Source of the DNA: Scandinavium sp002470465
GTDB lineage: Bacteria > Pseudomonadota > Gammaproteobacteria > Enterobacterales > Enterobacteriaceae
Reading direction: 5' to 3'
Length of the DNA stretch: 64,000 nucleotides
NCBI RefSeq assembly: GCF_040750395.1
Contig: NZ_JBFLVD010000018.1
Location: 186,001-250,000 of the forward strand
Below, piece by piece: positions 44,533-53,556 of this stretch; the stretch's first letter is position 1, and every line of letters begins with the position of its first letter. The notes under the pieces are model-generated. The model had not been told where the DNA came from. It worked only from the letters and a program-made list of their open reading frames with translations, and searched no databases. Both the position numbers and the translations under genes were made by a program.

Positions 44533-44590
44533 AGCTTTGGCCTAATAGTTGACTACTTTAGTCGGTTATAATACGCCCATCACAGAGGGT

Positions 44591-45265
44591 CTACAAGGTG
44601 CGACACAGGCACCATACCTGAACTGATGCCGCGCCGTTTCGCAAAAGCAGGCGGGAAAGTTCGGCTACGGTACTGCCGGTCGTGACGACATCGTCCACCA
44701 GAGCGATATGGAGCCCTGCCACCGGGAATTCAAGCTGAAACGCATTTTTCAGGTTCTGTTTGCGCCGCTTCGCCGAAAGCTGGTGCTGGGTGGCCGTGGG
44801 CCGGATACGGCGGATTGCTTCACGGGCATAATGAATTGCCAGCCAGCGGGCAAGCGGGCGACACAGCTCATCGGCCTGGTTGTAGCCTCGTCGCCAGCGG
44901 CGCTTTTGCCAGAGCGGTACGGCAATCAGCAAATCCGGTTTGGGTCGCCGTTGCGTCTGCTTCAGGCGCAACAGCAGCAGTCGGGCAAGCGCCTTCGCCA
45001 GCTCAGGGTGATTGTTAAACTTCCACCTTTGCACCAGCAGCGAAAGCGGAGCAACGTAATCATTCACCGTGACCAGCCACTGCCACGGCGGTTCATGGCG
45101 CAGGCAACGCCCGCAGGGCATTTTGCTGTGAGTCGCGGGCAGCCCGCACTGGGGGCAAAGGGACAGGCAAGGGCTAACGGCGCGGGTGCAGCGGGAGCAG
45201 AGACCCCAGTGTGGGAGCTTCAGCGGCATTTGGCATAGCCAGCATAAGCCGTGGGCTGTTAGCAT
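44591..45265 (-). CDS. gntX: ComF-family DNA-utilisation protein GntX
   Basis: 224-residue ComF/GntX protein. The N-terminus carries two CxxC pairs that look like zinc ribbons (CWLCQMP, CSRC, CPQC and CGRC). The C-terminus is a phosphoribosyltransferase-like fold with VALVDDVVTTGSTVAELS. Family members are linked to use of external DNA as nutrient; the reaction is not established. It is divergent from bioH with only 38 bases between the starts. Confidence 0.92.
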   Translation of the reverse strand: MLTAHGLCWLCQMPLKLPHWGLCSRCTRAVSPCLSLCPQCGLPATHSKMPCGRCLRHEPPWQWLVTVNDYVAPLSLLVQRWKFNNHPELAKALARLLLLRLKQTQRRPKPDLLIAVPLWQKRRWRRGYNQADELCRPLARWLAIHYAREAIRRIRPTATQHQLSAKRRKQNLKNAFQLEFPVAGLHIALVDDVVTTGSTVAELSRLLLRNGAASVQVWCLCRTL

Positions 45266-45303
45266 GTTTTCCCTCCTGATTCGAAGAATGAGAACAATAA
45301 CGG

Positions 45304-46068
45304 ATGAAAGACATCTGGTGGCAAACCAAAGGCGAAGGAAAGAGTCATCTTGTGCTGCTGCACGGATGGGGGCTGAACGCGGAGGTGTGGGATTGCATAA
45401 CGCCGGAACTGAGCTCGCATTTCACGCTGCATCTGGTGGATTTGCCGGGCTTCGGGCGAAGCACTGGTTTTGGGGCGTTATCCCTTGAAGAGATGACCCG
45501 TCTGGTTCTGGCGAAAGCCCCTGAAAAAGCGATTTGGCTAGGCTGGAGCCTCGGAGGGCTGGTTGCGAGCCAGGCAGCGCTGACGGCACCCGATCGCGTG
45601 CAGGCGCTGGTTACCGTCGCGTCGTCCCCGTGCTTTACCGCTCACGATAACTGGCCGGGCATCAAGCCTGATGTGCTGTCGGGTTTTCAGCGCCAGCTTA
45701 GCGAAGATTTTCAGCGCACGGTGGAGCGTTTTCTGGCCTTGCAAACGCTGGGAACCGAAAGTGCCCGGCAGGACGCCCGCAGGTTGAAAAGTGCCGTGCT
45801 GGCACTGCCAATGCCTTCGGTGGAGGTGCTGAATGGTGGGCTGGAGATCCTGAAAACCGCCGACCTGCGTGAGGCATTAAGCGGCCTGACGTTGCCGTTC
45901 CTGCGGCTCTATGGTCACCTTGACGGACTGGTGCCGCGAAGGGTGGTCCCGCTGCTTGACGAGCTGTGGCCTCAGAGCCGTTCAATCGTTTTTCCTAAAG
46001 CGGCGCATGCCCCATTTATTTCGCATTCGTCCCTCTTTGTTAATTCATTGTTAACCTTAACATCATAG
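45304..46068 (+). CDS. bioH: Pimeloyl-ACP methyl ester carboxylesterase BioH
   Basis: 254-residue alpha/beta hydrolase that removes the methyl group from pimeloyl-ACP methyl ester, ending the masked fatty-acid route to biotin. The nucleophile elbow is GWSLGGLVAS (Ser about residue 82), with the charge-relay Asp in GHLDGLVP and His in AAHAPFISH. The last about 12 residues differ from E. coli, ending in a short hydrophobic tail, and the length is two residues shorter. Confidence 0.95.
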   Translation: MKDIWWQTKGEGKSHLVLLHGWGLNAEVWDCITPELSSHFTLHLVDLPGFGRSTGFGALSLEEMTRLVLAKAPEKAIWLGWSLGGLVASQAALTAPDRVQALVTVASSPCFTAHDNWPGIKPDVLSGFQRQLSEDFQRTVERFLALQTLGTESARQDARRLKSAVLALPMPSVEVLNGGLEILKTADLREALSGLTLPFLRLYGHLDGLVPRRVVPLLDELWPQSRSIVFPKAAHAPFISHSSLFVNSLLTLTS

Positions 46069-46201
46069 AAAATCTGAATTTTTCCTTCTCAGTTGGCAAA
46101 AGTCTGCATCCTCAACAATACTCATTTCAGGTTGCGGCAGGTCGCCTGCCGAACTGGATGCAGGTATGAAATGACCAATAAAATCTATGGAGAGTATGGC
46201 T

Positions 46202-46471
46202 ATGAAACTTGTGAAGGGTATTGTTACCGCTCTGGTTATGGGATCGATCTCTTTTGGTGCATTTGCCGCAAAGGAGATTCAGAAGGACGATGTAGCCAAA
46301 ATGAACCTGACTAAAATTGGTTCAATCACGACGTCCAGAACAACCTCGCCGATGGATGCGAAGAGAGATCTGTCGAAGAAAGCCGATGAGCTGGGCGGCC
46401 AATATTTTGTCGTCATTGCTGGCGAAAAGAATGAGAAAACCGTTCACGCGAACGCCGACGTTTACAAATAA
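46202..46471 (+). CDS. Small periplasmic DUF1471 (YhcN/BhsA-like) protein
   Basis: 89-residue secreted protein. A Sec signal peptide MKLVKGIVTALVMGSISFGA ends near FAA. The mature domain, about 67 residues, contains KIGSITTSRTTSP and ADELGGQYFVVIAGEKN, which are typical of DUF1471 proteins such as YhcN, YahO and BhsA. Family members respond to acid, oxidative or biofilm conditions. The start at 46202 has GGAGAG upstream. It is not at this site in K-12, where bioH is followed by feo-linked genes on the other side. Confidence 0.85.
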   Translation: MKLVKGIVTALVMGSISFGAFAAKEIQKDDVAKMNLTKIGSITTSRTTSPMDAKRDLSKKADELGGQYFVVIAGEKNEKTVHANADVYK

Positions 46472-46494
46472 GTCAGCGAGCACAGATAAGTAAA

Positions 46495-46515
46495 AAGCGG
46501 GCCTCTGGCCCGCTT
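46495..46515. terminator. Bidirectional terminator between the DUF1471 gene and feoC
   Basis: AAGCGGGCC (46495-46503) pairs with GGCCCGCTT (46507-46515) around TCT, with A-rich sequence before and CTTCATTT after. The two genes converge on it. Confidence 0.85.
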
Positions 46516-46528
46516 CTTCATTTCTGAC

Positions 46529-46765
46529 TTACTGCAACACCCACCATTCACGCAGGCAGGCTTTGCCTTCCGGGCAGCTTCTGCAACTGCCGCTCAGACA
46601 ATCATTCGGCTCTTCGGCCACACGTTTTGCTTTACCCATGGCTTCCATGCGCATCAGCATGGCGTCAATCATCGGCTGCGGCGTGTGCAGCACGCGACTC
46701 AGCTGTTGTGCCTCCATGCGGCCCTGTAAAGCCAATATATCCCGCAGTTCAATCATTGAGGCCAT
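46529..46765 (-). CDS. feoC: Ferrous iron transport accessory protein FeoC
   Basis: 78-residue winged-helix protein of the FeoC family. The C-terminal CLSGSCRSCPEGKAC holds four Cys that can bind an Fe-S cluster and so sense iron or oxygen. It is thought to protect FeoB from FtsH degradation under low oxygen. Last gene of feoABC, ten bases after feoB. Confidence 0.94.
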   Translation of the reverse strand: MASMIELRDILALQGRMEAQQLSRVLHTPQPMIDAMLMRMEAMGKAKRVAEEPNDCLSGSCRSCPEGKACLREWWVLQ

Positions 46766-46775
46766 CGTATGCTCC

Positions 46776-49097
46776 TTAGTGGCAGTCGCCAGCCGGACTG
46801 CTGCAGCAGCTTTCGACGGTTTTACGCGTTGCCAGCAGATTCACATTCACGCGGCTGCGGGCGCGGCGCAGCATGCCAAGCACCACTACGTTAAACAAGA
46901 CCACCGCCAGAATGCAGACCAGGCTATAGCGCGGATGCTGCTGGAAGCTCGATACCTGATAGAACAACGTGGACAGCGAGTAGGCGATATTCAGCCCCCA
47001 CAGGACGGAGAAGCCCATCCAGCCGCGGCTCGATTCGCGGGCAATCGCGCCCATCACCGAGATGCACGGAATATAGAGCAGGACGAAAATCAGGTAGCTG
47101 TAAGCTGCCGCTGCGCTGCCGAATTTGCTGCTCATCACGCCCATTGCGCCCGTTGCCATTTCACCGTCGCCTTTACTGGCTTCAATCGGGTTGGCCAGTA
47201 CGCTCAGGCTGAAGGTATCTTTCAGGCTCTGCCAGGTTTCCTGTGCGGCGCCGCCCAGTTCATCGAGCAGGTTAAACTCCGCAGGGTTGAACTCTTCCTG
47301 CTGGATGTTTTCAGCGGTGTAGAGGGTGTTCAGCGTGCCCACAACCACTTCTTTCGCCATCGCGCCGGTGAACAAGCCGACGGTGGCCTGCCAGTTATCT
47401 TCGTGAACGCCAATGGGTTTAAACAGCGGGGTAATCACCTGGCTGACGGAGGCCAGCGCTGAATCATTAATGTTATCCGCGGCTTTACCGCTCAGCGTGA
47501 AGCTGTTCAGTGCGCTAAGGAAAATACTGACGATAACGATGACTTTACCGGCGCGCAGGACGAAGCCTTTCAGGCGCTGCCAGGTCTGGATTATCAGGCT
47601 TTTCAGATGCGGAACGTGGTAAACCGGCAGCTCCATCACGAACGGCGACGCTTCGCCGCGCATGATGGTGTGCTTAAGCATCAGTCCGGTGAGGATAGCC
47701 ATCACGATGCCGAGAACGTAAAGCGAGAACACGGCCAGCGCGCCTTCCTGCCCGAAGAACGCCGCCGCGAAGACCGCGAAAATCGCCAGGCGAGCGCCAC
47801 AGGACATAAACGGCGCCATCATGATGGTCATAAGGCGTTCACGCGGTGCATCGAGCGTGCGCGCGCCCATTACCGACGGCACGTTACAGCCGAAGCCGAC
47901 AATTAACGGGACGAATGATTTGCCCGGCAGGCCAAGCGACTGCATCAGGCGATCCATAACGAAGGCCGCACGGGCCATGTAGCCGGAATCCTCAAGGAAG
48001 GAGAGGAACAGATACATCATCCCAATTTGTGGTACCAGCGGCAGCACGGTGTTGATGCCGCCGCCAAGCCCCTGGGCGAGGAAAATCGTCAGCCACTCCG
48101 GGAAGTGCAGCGTTGCACCGAGCCACTGAATGCCGTGGATGAAAATCGCCACCGAGCCGGCATCGAAAATCGGCTGAAGGGCACCGCCGATGTTGATCGC
48201 CAGCAGGAACATCAGGTACATGACGAACAGGAAAATCGGCAGGCCCAGGAAACGATTAAGAATGACTTTGTCGACGGCGGTGGTGAAACGGCTTGGTTCG
48301 GCGGTTAGCGTGTTGCTCACCACGTCGCACACCGCAGCGATGGACTGATAGCGGGCGTCTGCAATGTGCAATGCCGGGTCGTCCATTTCCGTATTCAGGC
48401 GCTGTATCGCTTCGGCAAGCTGCTGCTGCGCGGCGCCGCCGGCGTAGGCCAGGCTGTAGATATCGCCTTCCAGCATTTGCAGGCCCAGCCAGTGGCGCTG
48501 CCTGGACGGCATGGCCTGAGGCATCATTTCGGCCAGTTCAGCGGATTCACGCAGCAAAGGCTGCGCGTACTGAACCAGTTCTACATCGTCATTGCGCTGG
48601 TGGCGGTCAATCGCCATTTTCAGCGCCTCGATACCGCGTCCGCGCGTGGACACCAGCGGAATAACCGGGCAGCCCAGACGTTTTGCCAGCGCGTCCACCT
48701 CAATGCGGATTTGCTGCTTTTCAGCAATATCGAGCATGTTCAGCGCGACGACGCACGGAATGCCGAGCTCCAGCAGCTGCAGCGTCAGGTAGAGGTTACG
48801 CTCCAGGTTGGAGGCGTCGACCACGTTAATCAGCAGGTCGGCATCGCCACTCAGAATATAGTGGCAGGCAATCTGTTCATCGAGCGAAGTTTGTGAGGAA
48901 ATTGTCGTGAGAGAATAAGTTCCCGGCAGGTCGACCAGCGTCACCTGATTATCGGTGGTGGTAAACTGGCCTTCTTTACGCTCGACCGTTACGCCTGCCC
49001 AGTTACCTACACGCTGGCGTGCGCCGGTCAGCTGATTAAATAAGGTGGTCTTCCCGGAATTCGGGTTGCCAATTAATCCGATGGTTAATTTCTTCAT
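46776..49097 (-). CDS. feoB: Ferrous iron permease FeoB
   Basis: 773-residue inner-membrane Fe(II) transporter. The N-terminal G domain has GLIGNPNSGKTTLFNQLTG (G1), VDLPGTYSL (G3) and NVVDASNLERN followed by NMLDIAE (G4). The membrane part holds two Gate motifs, including MGNPGKSF-like LGLPGKSFVPLIVGFGCNV. Same length as in E. coli. Transcribed with feoA upstream, 29 bases away. Confidence 0.97.
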   Translation of the reverse strand: MKKLTIGLIGNPNSGKTTLFNQLTGARQRVGNWAGVTVERKEGQFTTTDNQVTLVDLPGTYSLTTISSQTSLDEQIACHYILSGDADLLINVVDASNLERNLYLTLQLLELGIPCVVALNMLDIAEKQQIRIEVDALAKRLGCPVIPLVSTRGRGIEALKMAIDRHQRNDDVELVQYAQPLLRESAELAEMMPQAMPSRQRHWLGLQMLEGDIYSLAYAGGAAQQQLAEAIQRLNTEMDDPALHIADARYQSIAAVCDVVSNTLTAEPSRFTTAVDKVILNRFLGLPIFLFVMYLMFLLAINIGGALQPIFDAGSVAIFIHGIQWLGATLHFPEWLTIFLAQGLGGGINTVLPLVPQIGMMYLFLSFLEDSGYMARAAFVMDRLMQSLGLPGKSFVPLIVGFGCNVPSVMGARTLDAPRERLMTIMMAPFMSCGARLAIFAVFAAAFFGQEGALAVFSLYVLGIVMAILTGLMLKHTIMRGEASPFVMELPVYHVPHLKSLIIQTWQRLKGFVLRAGKVIVIVSIFLSALNSFTLSGKAADNINDSALASVSQVITPLFKPIGVHEDNWQATVGLFTGAMAKEVVVGTLNTLYTAENIQQEEFNPAEFNLLDELGGAAQETWQSLKDTFSLSVLANPIEASKGDGEMATGAMGVMSSKFGSAAAAYSYLIFVLLYIPCISVMGAIARESSRGWMGFSVLWGLNIAYSLSTLFYQVSSFQQHPRYSLVCILAVVLFNVVVLGMLRRARSRVNVNLLATRKTVESCCSSPAGDCH

Positions 49098-49126
49098 TTT
49101 TCAGGACTCTCGGTGTCTGGCAGGAA

Positions 49127-49354
49127 TTAACGGGGCAGCGTTTCAATTTCAATTAACGCAAGGTCTTTCTTACGTAATACGAGGCTGACGCGACGCGTTT
49201 CAATATGAACCGGATCGCCGAGCGGGGCGACGCGTACGACATGAAAGGACGAACCCGGCAGCATGCCGAGCGAAAGGAGTTTCTGCCGATAGGCCGGGCT
49301 GATATCGCGCGAAAACCCGGTGATCTTCCACGTGCTGTCTGGAGTGAATTGCAT
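49127..49354 (-). CDS. feoA: Ferrous iron transport protein FeoA
   Basis: 75-residue cytosolic SH3-like protein that assists FeoB. The sequence starts MQFTPDSTWKITGFSRDIS and contains LSLGMLPGSSF, typical of FeoA. First gene of the feo operon; Fur- and FNR-like sites lie upstream. Confidence 0.95.
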   Translation of the reverse strand: MQFTPDSTWKITGFSRDISPAYRQKLLSLGMLPGSSFHVVRVAPLGDPVHIETRRVSLVLRKKDLALIEIETLPR

Positions 49355-49460
49355 AAAGCCTGCTTGTGTCGTTAACCGAAAAATTCATTCACGCGTGCGG
49401 GGGCAGCGCGTAAAACCAACGATGATGCGAACAGGAAAAGGATAAAATATCTACAGTGAC

Positions 49461-49479
49461 GATGATAATGAGAATGGTT
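49461..49479 (-). promoter_or_regulatory. Fur box upstream of feoA
   Basis: GATGATAATGAGAATGGTT fits the Fur consensus GATAATGATAATCATTATC, especially in the central AATGAGAAT part. It lies about 107 bases before feoA, in keeping with iron repression of feo. Confidence 0.7.
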
Positions 49480-49538
49480 TCCACCTTCAATCAATAAAAT
49501 GTCAACAGATGTTCAGGACGTGAATAATTCATCCGGTG

Positions 49539-49552
49539 TTGACATGGCTCAA
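49539..49552 (-). promoter_or_regulatory. FNR-like site upstream of feoA
   Basis: TTGACATGGCTCAA resembles TTGAT-4-ATCAA with two mismatches. Anaerobic activation of feo by FNR is known in E. coli, so the assignment is likely but not proven. Confidence 0.5.
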
Positions 49553-49670
49553 TATTTATTGCGGCGGAAAGTGTTTTGCAAAATGCAGAATTGTTACCAA
49601 AGTGAAAATAAATGCTTTGATAATTCACCAAAGGGTAAAAAATTAGGGTGTTCCTGAGTTGAAATAAAAA

Positions 49671-49695
49671 GGCCCTCTGAAATAAGAGGGCCAGA
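49671..49695 (-). terminator. Terminator after yhgF
   Basis: GGCCCTCT (49671-49678) pairs with AGAGGGCC (49685-49692) around six bases; on the minus strand a run of T residues follows. It lies 15 bases after the yhgF stop. Confidence 0.88.
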
Positions 49696-49706
49696 TAATA
49701 TCAGGC

Positions 49707-52037
49707 TTATTTTTTCTTCATTGCCGCCGCGAGAGCGTCCATCATCGCGCTGTTGCCGGCAGGCTGCGCGTCACGCCCGCGAGGCTTCGCTGCTTTCGCT
49801 GCCGGACGGCCGTTTTGTTCACGATTGCTGCCGCCATTACCGCGGCGAGCGTTGGTATCGCCCGGTTGCTCATCAAGACGCATGGTCAGCGCGATGCGCT
49901 TACGCTGCAGATCGACCTCCAGCACTTTGACCTTCACGATGTCGCCCGCTTTCACGACGGTGTGCGGGTCTTCAACGAATTTGTCGGCCAGTGACGAAAT
50001 ATGAACAAGGCCGTCCTGATGCACGCCGATGTCCACAAAGGCGCCAAAGTTAGTCACGTTGGTGACCGCACCTTCGAGCACCATGCCCGGCAGCAGATCG
50101 TTCATCGTTTCCACGCCGTCGGCAAACTTCGCCGTTTTGAACTCAGGACGCGGGTCACGGCCTGGCTTCTCCAGCTCTTTGATGATGTCGGTGACCGTCG
50201 GCAGGCCGAAACGCTCGTCGGTAAAATCGACGGCTTTCACGTTGCGCAGTTCGCTGCTGTTACCCATCAGATCCTTCAGCGCCTGATGCGTGGCGGCGAG
50301 AATGCGTTCCACTACCGGATAGGCTTCCGGGTGAACGGTTGAGGCATCGAGCGGGTTGTCGCCGTGGTTGATGCGCAGGAAGCCCGCGCACTGCTCAAAG
50401 GCTTTCGGCCCGAGGCGGCTCACCTTCAGCAGCTGCTGGCGGTTCTGGAACTGACCGTTTTCATCACGCCAGGCCACGATGTTCTGCGCCATCATGCGCG
50501 TCAGGCCCGCCACGCGGGTCAGCAGCGGCACGGAAGCGGTGTTCAGATCCACGCCAACGGCGTTCACGCAGTCTTCTACTACCGCATCCAGCTTGCGCGC
50601 CAGCTGTGACTGGCTGACGTCGTGCTGATACTGGCCCACGCCGATGGATTTCGGATCGATCTTAACGAGTTCGGCCAACGGATCCTGCAAGCGACGGGCA
50701 ATGGACACTGCACCACGGATGGAAACGTCCAGGTCCGGGAACTCCAGTGCTGCCAGTTCAGAAGCGGAGTAAACCGAAGCGCCCGCTTCGCTAACGATCA
50801 CTTTCTGCGCGGTCACTTTCGGGAACTGCTTCTGCACGTCGAGGTAGAAACGCTCGGTTTCACGTGACGCGGTGCCGTTACCAATTGCCACCAGTTCGAC
50901 GTTATGTTTTTCACATAGCGCTGCCACAGCAACCGCGGCTTTTGCGGCCTGGCCGGTGTGCGGGTAAATGGTGTCGGTGGCAACCAGCTTGCCGGTGCCG
51001 TCTACAACGGCGACTTTCACGCCGGTACGCAGGCCGGGATCCAGTCCCATGGTAGCGCGAAGGCCAGCAGGTGCCGCCATCAGCAGGTCGTGCAGGTTAC
51101 GGGCAAAAACGTTAATCGCTTCATCTTCTGCGCGTTCGCGCACGGTGCCCATCAGTTCGGTTTCAAGGTGCATCAGCACTTTGATACGCCATGTCCAGCT
51201 CACCACGCCTTTGCGCCAGCTGTCCGCCGGGGCATTGTTCAGGCGCAGGCCGAGATGGTCAGCAATAATTTGTTCGCAGTGGCTCTCTTTTGGTGGTTCA
51301 TCGAACTGCGGATCGGCATTCAGCGCCAGTTGCAGGATGCCTTCGTTGCGGCCACGGAACATCGCCAGCGCGCGGTGGGAAGGGGCGGTGGCAATCGGCT
51401 CGTGGTGGTCAAAGTAGTCGCGGAATTTCGCACCTTCCTCCTCTTTGCCGCTGACCACGGTCGCGACGAGATGGGCGTTCTTCCACAGGTAATCACGCAC
51501 TTTTGCCAGCAGCTGTGCGTCTTCCGCGAAGCGTTCCATCAGGATGTAGCGCGCGCCGTCGAGGGCGGCTTTGGTATCGGCAACGCCGTTGTCGGCATTG
51601 ATAAACTTCGCGGCTTCGTCTTCCGGCGAATGCGACGGCTCGTTCCACAGCAGATCGGCCAGCGGCTCCAGGCCTGCTTCAATCGCAATCTGCCCGCGGG
51701 TGCGGCGTTTAGGTTTGTAGGGCAGATAAAGGTCTTCGAGCTCGGTTTTGCTGAGCGTGCCGTTGATGGCTTTAGCCAGGTCGTCGGTCAGTTTGCCCTG
51801 CTCATCAATCGACTTCAGAATCGACTGGCGACGCTCTTCCAGCTCGCGCAGGTAGCCCAGACGGGTTTCCAGGTTACGCAGCTGCGTGTCATCAAGACCG
51901 CCGGTGACTTCCTTACGATAGCGTGCAATAAACGGCACGGTGTTCCCTTCATCAAGCAGGCGAACGGCAGCTTCTACCTGTTCGTTTCTGGCCTGAAGTT
52001 CACCCGCAATAATGCGGCAGAGCGAATCTTTCATCAT
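49707..52037 (-). CDS. yhgF: Tex-family S1 RNA-binding protein YhgF
   Basis: 776-residue Tex-type protein. It has an N-terminal helical domain (GNTVPFIARYRKEVTGGLDD), a YqgF-like nuclease fold (MGLDPGLRTGVKVAVVD), helix-hairpin-helix repeats (VGVDLNTASVPLLTRVAGL) and a C-terminal S1 domain (VTNVTNFGAFVDIGVHQDGL). The family binds nucleic acid and influences transcription in some pathogens. The start at 52037 (MMKDSLC) matches E. coli length; no good ribosome site is seen there or at 52049, so the start is uncertain by a few residues. Confidence 0.93.
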   Translation of the reverse strand: MMKDSLCRIIAGELQARNEQVEAAVRLLDEGNTVPFIARYRKEVTGGLDDTQLRNLETRLGYLRELEERRQSILKSIDEQGKLTDDLAKAINGTLSKTELEDLYLPYKPKRRTRGQIAIEAGLEPLADLLWNEPSHSPEDEAAKFINADNGVADTKAALDGARYILMERFAEDAQLLAKVRDYLWKNAHLVATVVSGKEEEGAKFRDYFDHHEPIATAPSHRALAMFRGRNEGILQLALNADPQFDEPPKESHCEQIIADHLGLRLNNAPADSWRKGVVSWTWRIKVLMHLETELMGTVRERAEDEAINVFARNLHDLLMAAPAGLRATMGLDPGLRTGVKVAVVDGTGKLVATDTIYPHTGQAAKAAVAVAALCEKHNVELVAIGNGTASRETERFYLDVQKQFPKVTAQKVIVSEAGASVYSASELAALEFPDLDVSIRGAVSIARRLQDPLAELVKIDPKSIGVGQYQHDVSQSQLARKLDAVVEDCVNAVGVDLNTASVPLLTRVAGLTRMMAQNIVAWRDENGQFQNRQQLLKVSRLGPKAFEQCAGFLRINHGDNPLDASTVHPEAYPVVERILAATHQALKDLMGNSSELRNVKAVDFTDERFGLPTVTDIIKELEKPGRDPRPEFKTAKFADGVETMNDLLPGMVLEGAVTNVTNFGAFVDIGVHQDGLVHISSLADKFVEDPHTVVKAGDIVKVKVLEVDLQRKRIALTMRLDEQPGDTNARRGNGGSNREQNGRPAAKAAKPRGRDAQPAGNSAMMDALAAAMKKK

Positions 52038-52136
52038 GGCAATATTCATCTGGTGGAGTAAAAACAGGGGATAGTTATACGGATTGAGGGGCGAAAATGC
52101 CATCCCTCAACCCGTAATCAGAGTGTTCCGGGCGAG

Positions 52137-52610
52137 TTATTTGACGTACTCGATCTCGTTGACGTACCAGGTTGCTTCCCCGCCGGGCGTCTGTACCAGC
52201 GCCAGGTCGCCGACCTCTTTTTTCAGCAGCGCGCGGGCCATCGGCGAGTCGATAGAGATGTAATCTTTGCGGCCAAAGATCTCGTCATAGCCAACGATGC
52301 GAAAGCGCTTGGTATCGCCGTCGTCGTTTTCAATTTCGACCCAGGCACCAAAGAACACCTTGCCTTCCTGCTGCGGCGAATAATCGACAATTTTCAAATT
52401 TTCCAGGCACTTGGTCAGGTAACGAACCCGACGGTCGATCTCGCGCAGGCGTTTTTTGTTGTACTGATAATCAGCATTTTCGCTGCGATCGCCGAGGCTT
52501 GCCGCCCAGGTGACTTTTTTGGTGACTTCAGGACGTTCTTCGCGCCAGAGATAATCCAGCTCTTTCTTTAACTTCTCGTACCCTTCACGGGTGATTAGCG
52601 GCGTTTTCAT
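52137..52610 (-). CDS. greB: Transcription elongation factor GreB
   Basis: 157-residue factor that rescues backtracked RNA polymerase by stimulating cleavage of the nascent RNA. The N-terminal coiled coil (residues about 1-75) carries the acidic tip; the C-terminal FKBP-like domain has SIDSPMARALLKKEVGD. It lies between yhgF and ompR, as in E. coli, divergent from ompR. Confidence 0.96.
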   Translation of the reverse strand: MKTPLITREGYEKLKKELDYLWREERPEVTKKVTWAASLGDRSENADYQYNKKRLREIDRRVRYLTKCLENLKIVDYSPQQEGKVFFGAWVEIENDDGDTKRFRIVGYDEIFGRKDYISIDSPMARALLKKEVGDLALVQTPGGEATWYVNEIEYVK

Positions 52611-52836
52611 TGTGATGCTACCTTGTGACTACCTGAGCTTGCGCACATTTTGCCTCACAGAACATCACAGGGGGTTAAAAAAGCGTATTCTGTGATGAAA
52701 TGTACAGATAAGCTGCTGTTAAATATGCTTTGTAACAATTTCGGCTAGAATTTATACCAGATTTCACTGGAGCCTGGCCCGGGCTTTTTTGAGAATACGC
52801 ACTCATATTGTTACGAACCTTCTGGGAGTAAAAACA

Positions 52837-53556
52837 ATGCAAGAGAATTATAAGATTCTTGTTGTGGATGACGACATGCGCCTGCGTGCGCTGCTCGAGC
52901 GTTATCTGACCGAGCAAGGCTTCCAGGTTCGCAGCGTCGCTAACGCCGAACAAATGGACCGCCTGCTGACCCGTGAATCCTTCCACCTGATGGTGCTGGA
53001 TCTCATGCTGCCTGGCGAAGATGGTCTTTCGATCTGCCGCCGCCTTCGCAGCCAGAGCAACCCAATGCCGATCATCATGGTAACGGCGAAGGGTGAAGAA
53101 GTTGATCGTATCGTGGGCCTGGAGATCGGCGCCGACGACTACATTCCAAAACCTTTCAACCCGCGTGAGCTGCTGGCCCGTATCCGCGCGGTGCTGCGTC
53201 GTCAGGCGAATGAACTGCCGGGCGCGCCTTCTCAGGAAGAAGCGGTGATCGCTTTCGGTAAGTTTAAGCTGAACCTTGGCACCCGTGAAATGTTCCGCGA
53301 AGATGAGCCAATGCCGCTCACCAGCGGTGAATTCGCCGTGCTGAAAGCGCTGGTCAGCCATCCGCGTGAGCCGCTCTCTCGCGATAAGCTGATGAACCTG
53401 GCGCGTGGTCGTGAGTATTCCGCAATGGAACGCTCCATCGACGTGCAGATTTCCCGCCTGCGTCGCATGGTGGAAGAAGATCCGGCGCACCCTCGCTACA
53501 TTCAGACCGTGTGGGGTCTGGGCTACGTCTTCGTGCCGGACGGCTCTAAAGCATGA
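52837..53556 (+). CDS. ompR: Osmolarity response regulator OmpR
   Basis: 239-residue response regulator. The receiver domain holds the phospho-acceptor Asp 55 (MVLDLMLPGEDG) with DDD at 11-13 and Lys in PKPFNP; the C-terminal winged helix ends with YIQTVWGLGYVFVPDG. It controls porin and many other genes. The start at 52837 matches E. coli exactly; the upstream in-frame ATG 52789 is in the promoter. Confidence 0.98.
   Translation: MQENYKILVVDDDMRLRALLERYLTEQGFQVRSVANAEQMDRLLTRESFHLMVLDLMLPGEDGLSICRRLRSQSNPMPIIMVTAKGEEVDRIVGLEIGADDYIPKPFNPRELLARIRAVLRRQANELPGAPSQEEAVIAFGKFKLNLGTREMFREDEPMPLTSGEFAVLKALVSHPREPLSRDKLMNLARGREYSAMERSIDVQISRLRRMVEEDPAHPRYIQTVWGLGYVFVPDGSKA

Larger units (their letters stand above)
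49355..49706. other. feo promoter region and yhgF 3' region
   Basis: 352 bases without a gene. It carries a Fur-box-like stretch near 49461, an FNR-like site at 49539, and the yhgF terminator at 49671-49692. No further element was recognised. Confidence 0.75.

Noticed and set aside
50958..52061. 367-codon open frame on the plus strand
   Set aside because: It is antisense to yhgF, whose domains and length are clear. The predicted protein is rich in His, Gln, Arg and Phe, as typical antisense translations are.
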